A stretch of 64,000 bases of DNA, from positions 3,774 through 67,773 of the forward strand of contig UBJO01000024.1 in NCBI GenBank assembly GCA_900465665.1. Reading direction: 5' to 3'. The stretch is from Hyphomicrobiales bacterium (GTDB lineage: Bacteria > Pseudomonadota > Alphaproteobacteria > Rhizobiales > Rhizobiaceae). Each line of letters begins with the position of its first letter. Within the stretch, counting starts at the first letter, position 1. Under the pieces are notes generated by a model. That model was not told where the DNA came from. It searched no databases and saw only the letters and a list, made by a program, of their open reading frames with translations. A program made the translations under genes and the position numbers. Below, piece by piece: positions 61,441 to 64,000 of this stretch.

Positions 61441-62685
61441 ATGATGGACAAGATAGTGCCCGCAACCGCCTATGACGTCGAAGCCATTCGCAAGGATTTT
61501 CCGATCCTTGCGAAGGAAGTGTACGGCAAGCCGCTGGTCTATCTCGACAACGGCGCCTCGGCCCAGAAGCCGCAGGTGGTGATCGATGCGATCAGCCATG
61601 CCTATTCCAACGAATACGCCAATGTGCATCGCGGCCTGCACTTCCTGTCCAACGCCGCTACCGAAGCCTATGAAGCCGCGCGCGAAAAGGTGCGCCGCTT
61701 CCTGAACGCGCCTTCGGTGGACGATATCGTCTTCACCAAGTCCTCGACCGAGGCGATCAACACGGTCGCCTATGGCTGGGGCATGCCCAATATCGGCGAG
61801 GGCGACGAGATCGTCATCTCGATCATGGAGCACCACTCCAACATCGTGCCCTGGCATTTCATCCGCGAGCGGCAGGGCGCCAAGCTGGTCTGGGTTCCCG
61901 TCGACGACGAGGGCGCGTTTCATATCGAGGCGTTCGAAAAGAGCCTCACGGAGCACACCAAGCTCGTCGCCATCACGCATATGTCGAATGCGCTGGGCAC
62001 CGTCGTTCCGGTGAAGGAGATTTGCCGGATCGCGCATGAGCGCGGCATTCCCGTGCTCGTCGATGGTTCCCAGGGCGCTGTCCACATGCCTGTCGACGTG
62101 CAGGATATCGATTGCGACTGGTATGTGATGACCGGCCACAAGCTCTACGGTCCCTCGGGGATCGGCGTGCTCTATGGCAAGAAGGATAGATTGAAGGCGA
62201 TGCGGCCGTTCCAGGGCGGCGGTGAGATGATCTTCGAGGTCACCGAGGATGCCGTCACCTACAACGACCCGCCGCACCGCTTCGAGGCCGGCACGCCGCC
62301 GATCGTCCAGGCGATCGGGCTCGGCTATGCGCTCGACTACATGGACAAGATCGGTCGCGAGGCGATCGCCAGGCACGAGGCTGATCTGGCGGCTTACGCC
62401 ACCGAGCGGCTGCGTGACATCAATTCGCTGCGTGTCATCGGCAATGCGCCGGGCAAGGGCGGGATCTTCTCCTTCGAGATCGAGGGGCTGCACGCCCATG
62501 ACGTCTCGACCGTGATCGACCGGCGCGGCGTTGCCGTCCGGGCCGGCACGCATTGCGCCATGCCGCTCTTGAAACGCTTCGGCGTCACCTCCACATGCCG
62601 TGCATCCTTCGGCATGTACAATACCCGCGCCGAGGTGGATGCCTTGGCCGACGCGCTGGAATATGCGCGCAAGTTCTTTGCATAA
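61441..62685 (+). CDS. sufS: Cysteine desulfurase SufS
   Basis: PLP enzyme that supplies persulfide sulfur to the Suf scaffold. The 414-residue SufS-type protein has YLDNGASAQKPQVVIDAI, the FTKSSTEAINTVAYGWG PLP region, the lysine in VMTGHKLYGPSGIGVLYG and the catalytic cysteine in VRAGTHCAMPLLKRFGV. It lies nine bases after sufD. With sufS2 this operon has two cysteine desulfurases of different groups. Confidence 0.97.
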   Translation: MMDKIVPATAYDVEAIRKDFPILAKEVYGKPLVYLDNGASAQKPQVVIDAISHAYSNEYANVHRGLHFLSNAATEAYEAAREKVRRFLNAPSVDDIVFTKSSTEAINTVAYGWGMPNIGEGDEIVISIMEHHSNIVPWHFIRERQGAKLVWVPVDDEGAFHIEAFEKSLTEHTKLVAITHMSNALGTVVPVKEICRIAHERGIPVLVDGSQGAVHMPVDVQDIDCDWYVMTGHKLYGPSGIGVLYGKKDRLKAMRPFQGGGEMIFEVTEDAVTYNDPPHRFEAGTPPIVQAIGLGYALDYMDKIGREAIARHEADLAAYATERLRDINSLRVIGNAPGKGGIFSFEIEGLHAHDVSTVIDRRGVAVRAGTHCAMPLLKRFGVTSTCRASFGMYNTRAEVDALADALEYARKFFA

Positions 62686-62697
62686 GGAGTGGTCCGC

Positions 62698-63078
62698 ATG
62701 AGTTTGGACGACAGCGAACAAAAGATCGACGTGCGCGAAGGCATCGTGCATTCCAGCATTCCCGAAGATGAACTGGCGCGCCTCAGCGACGACGTCATCA
62801 TGGCGTTGAAGACGGTCTACGACCCGGAGATTCCCGCCGACATCTTCGAACTCGGGCTGATCTACAAGATCGACATCGAGGACGACCGCATGGTCAAGAT
62901 CATGATGACGCTGACGGCTCCCGGCTGCCCCGTCGCCGGCGAAATGCCCGGCTGGGTCGAAAACGCCGTCGGTTCCGTCGAGGGTGTGTCGGGCGTAGAA
63001 GTGGCGATGACCTTCGACCCGCCGTGGACGCCGGACCGGATGTCGGAAGAGGCGCAGGTGGCTGTCGGCTGGTATTGA
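62698..63078 (+). CDS. sufT: SufT, DUF59/MIP18-type Fe-S assembly protein
   Basis: A 126-residue protein with the DUF59 (MIP18) fold: LKTVYDPEIPADIFELGLIY and MTLTAPGCPVAGEMPGW, holding the conserved reactive cysteine. SufT-type proteins help Fe-S maturation or carry clusters. ATG at 62698 has an AAGGAG before it. It is the last Suf gene before a toxin-antitoxin insert. Confidence 0.93.
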   Translation: MSLDDSEQKIDVREGIVHSSIPEDELARLSDDVIMALKTVYDPEIPADIFELGLIYKIDIEDDRMVKIMMTLTAPGCPVAGEMPGWVENAVGSVEGVSGVEVAMTFDPPWTPDRMSEEAQVAVGWY

Positions 63079-63126
63079 TCGGCCGTTTCGACTAGCATGA
63101 TGCTTTCTGGCAATGAGGTGCACACG

Positions 63127-63402
63127 ATGGGTCGCCTTGAGACAATCAGCATTGAGTTGACGCCGGAGATGGCGGATGCCGTTGATGCGGCTGTCCGCTC
63201 CGGCCGCTTCGGTTCGACAGCTGATGTCGTGTTGACCGCGCTCGATCAGTGGCATTCCGACCGGCTGGTTCATGGTTACACACCCGAGGAATTCGAGCGG
63301 CTGATCGAAGAAGGGGAAGCCAGCGGCGACCCGATCGATGGGCCCGAGGCGATGCGTGAGATACGCGCGGAATTCGAGAAAGAATTCGGGCTCAAGGATT
63401 GA
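63127..63402 (+). CDS. ParD-type antitoxin (ribbon-helix-helix)
   Basis: A 91-residue protein with an N-terminal ribbon-helix-helix (ETISIELTPEMADAVDAAV, then GRFGSTADVVLTALDQW) and an acidic C-terminal tail (about 55-91) of the toxin-neutralising kind. GAGGTG precedes the ATG at 63127. The stop overlaps the toxin start (TGATG), as is usual in type II pairs. It appears intact, whereas the toxin is not. Confidence 0.9.
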   Translation: MGRLETISIELTPEMADAVDAAVRSGRFGSTADVVLTALDQWHSDRLVHGYTPEEFERLIEEGEASGDPIDGPEAMREIRAEFEKEFGLKD

Positions 63403-63689
63403 TGGCCTATCGCCTTCAACCCAAGGCGAGGGCCGACATTCGCGCGATCATATCCTATATCGGACAACGCAATCCTCACGCCGCGCTGGCGTGGTAGGAC
63501 AGCATGACGGAACTGTTCGAACTGCTGGCAACTCATCCGCATTCGGGTGTTCCATATGCGACGGACAAGTATAGCGTCCGCATCGTGCCACGAGGAAATT
63601 ACGTGGTGGTCTATAGAGTGCGGGATAGCGATGTTGTCATCCTGCGCGTCATCCATGCCGCTCGCGATTGGCCGAAGCAGATGCGGTGA
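63402..63689 (+). pseudogene. ParE/RelE-type toxin with in-frame stop
   Basis: The reading frame begins MAYRLQPKARADIRAIISYI and shows the ParE fold, but codon 32 is TAG (63495-63497) directly after a Trp. Without it the frame continues to 63689 with HPHSGVPYATDKYSVRIVPR and the typical end RVIHAARDWPKQMR, total length 94 residues plus the stop. One base change (for example from TAT or TAC) would explain it. A sequence error cannot be excluded. Confidence 0.85.
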
Positions 63690-63781
63690 AGTCGGCCTGT
63701 TGATCGATCGCGTGGGAGCGACTACATATTTGTAATGGAAGCACCGGACCTTGACCCCGGTTGCGGAAGGAGAATGGGCCT

Positions 63782-64000
63782 ATGGGCTTTGCAGTCATGA
63801 GCATGACCGACACCGCGGCTGCGCGGGTGAAGGCGATCGTCGAGAATTCGGGACCGGAGGCGAAGGGAATTCGTGTCGGGATCAAGAAGGGCGGTTGCGC
63901 GGGGATGGAGTACACCATCGATCTCGTCACAGAACCCAATGCCAAGGACGATCTGATCGAGCGCGATGGCGCCAGCGTGTGGATCGAACCGTCGGCAGTT
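63782..64000 (+). CDS. sufA: SufA A-type Fe-S carrier, cut by the window end
   Basis: The first 73 residues of an A-type carrier: MSMTDTAAARVKAIVENSG, GIRVGIKKGGCAGMEY with the first of three cluster cysteines (Cys39). The C-terminal CGCG-type pair lies beyond the window. AAGGAG precedes the ATG at 63782. It follows the broken toxin gene by 92 bases and completes the suf gene set. Confidence 0.93.
   Translation, partial: MGFAVMSMTDTAAARVKAIVENSGPEAKGIRVGIKKGGCAGMEYTIDLVTEPNAKDDLIERDGASVWIEPSAV

Noticed and set aside
59347..63273. A 1308-codon open frame on the minus strand, antisense to sufC-D-S-T
   Set aside because: The plus strand encodes unmistakable Suf proteins; long antisense frames are a by-product of GC-rich third codon positions. 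The translation has no recognisable domain.

Overview
The window looks like chromosomal DNA of a rhizobial alphaproteobacterium, most likely Rhizobium of the etli/leguminosarum group. This rests on gene order and family resemblance: recA-alaS, an NADP-type icd, the split purC-purS-purQ/purL set, a sufS2-sufB-C-D-S-T-A iron-sulfur operon, LexA-like sites of the alphaproteobacterial type, and an Irr-type iron control element. It also rests on high GC content and dense packing. No rRNA, tRNA or CRISPR array was seen.

Region 1-20 kb holds mostly housekeeping genes. psuK-psuG (pseudouridine catabolism) are divergent from recA, which has two LexA-like sites, followed by alaS, an AraC/GyrI regulator, a glutathione transferase, a GNAT enzyme and icd. 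A small exported protein, a FUSC membrane protein, trmJ-murI (overlapping), an MFS carrier, a HerA-like ATPase, alkaline phosphatase, and rpsD with an unusually structured leader complete it. Region 20-34 kb carries glsA, ttcA, an inositol-phosphatase family gene, a LysE exporter, two tandem Bcr/CflA-type efflux carriers and grxD-bolA-purL. After these come a PagL-like outer-membrane protein, a MocR regulator beside a perfect palindrome, and purQ-(small coiled-coil gene)-purS-purC.

Region 34-51 kb has a PAS-PAS-GGDEF-EAL enzyme, a 29-residue single-pass membrane peptide, assorted membrane proteins and hydrolases, purB-rpe-linked genes, a flavin reductase, a TfoX-like protein, NUDIX-helicase, an M23 peptidase, bcp and a giant AsmA/YhdP-like envelope protein. 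Between that gene and tyrS lies a palindromic repeat element. Region 53-64 kb has anmK-GNAT, an alpha/beta hydrolase, and then the suf operon, driven by a recognisable promoter overlapped at its start site by an Irr-type box.

The most interesting feature is that the suf operon has been invaded twice. Between sufB and sufC lie three copies of a roughly 120-base element, each bounded by 27-base inverted repeats that are themselves hairpins, immediately followed by a GIY-YIG nuclease gene. Between sufT and sufA lies a ParD/ParE-type toxin-antitoxin pair whose toxin carries an in-frame stop. A relative of the repeat occurs upstream of the tyrS terminator. A nuclease-linked palindromic repeat family, comparable in outline to REP/RAYT systems, is the best candidate here for an under-described system; the link between nuclease and repeat is inference.
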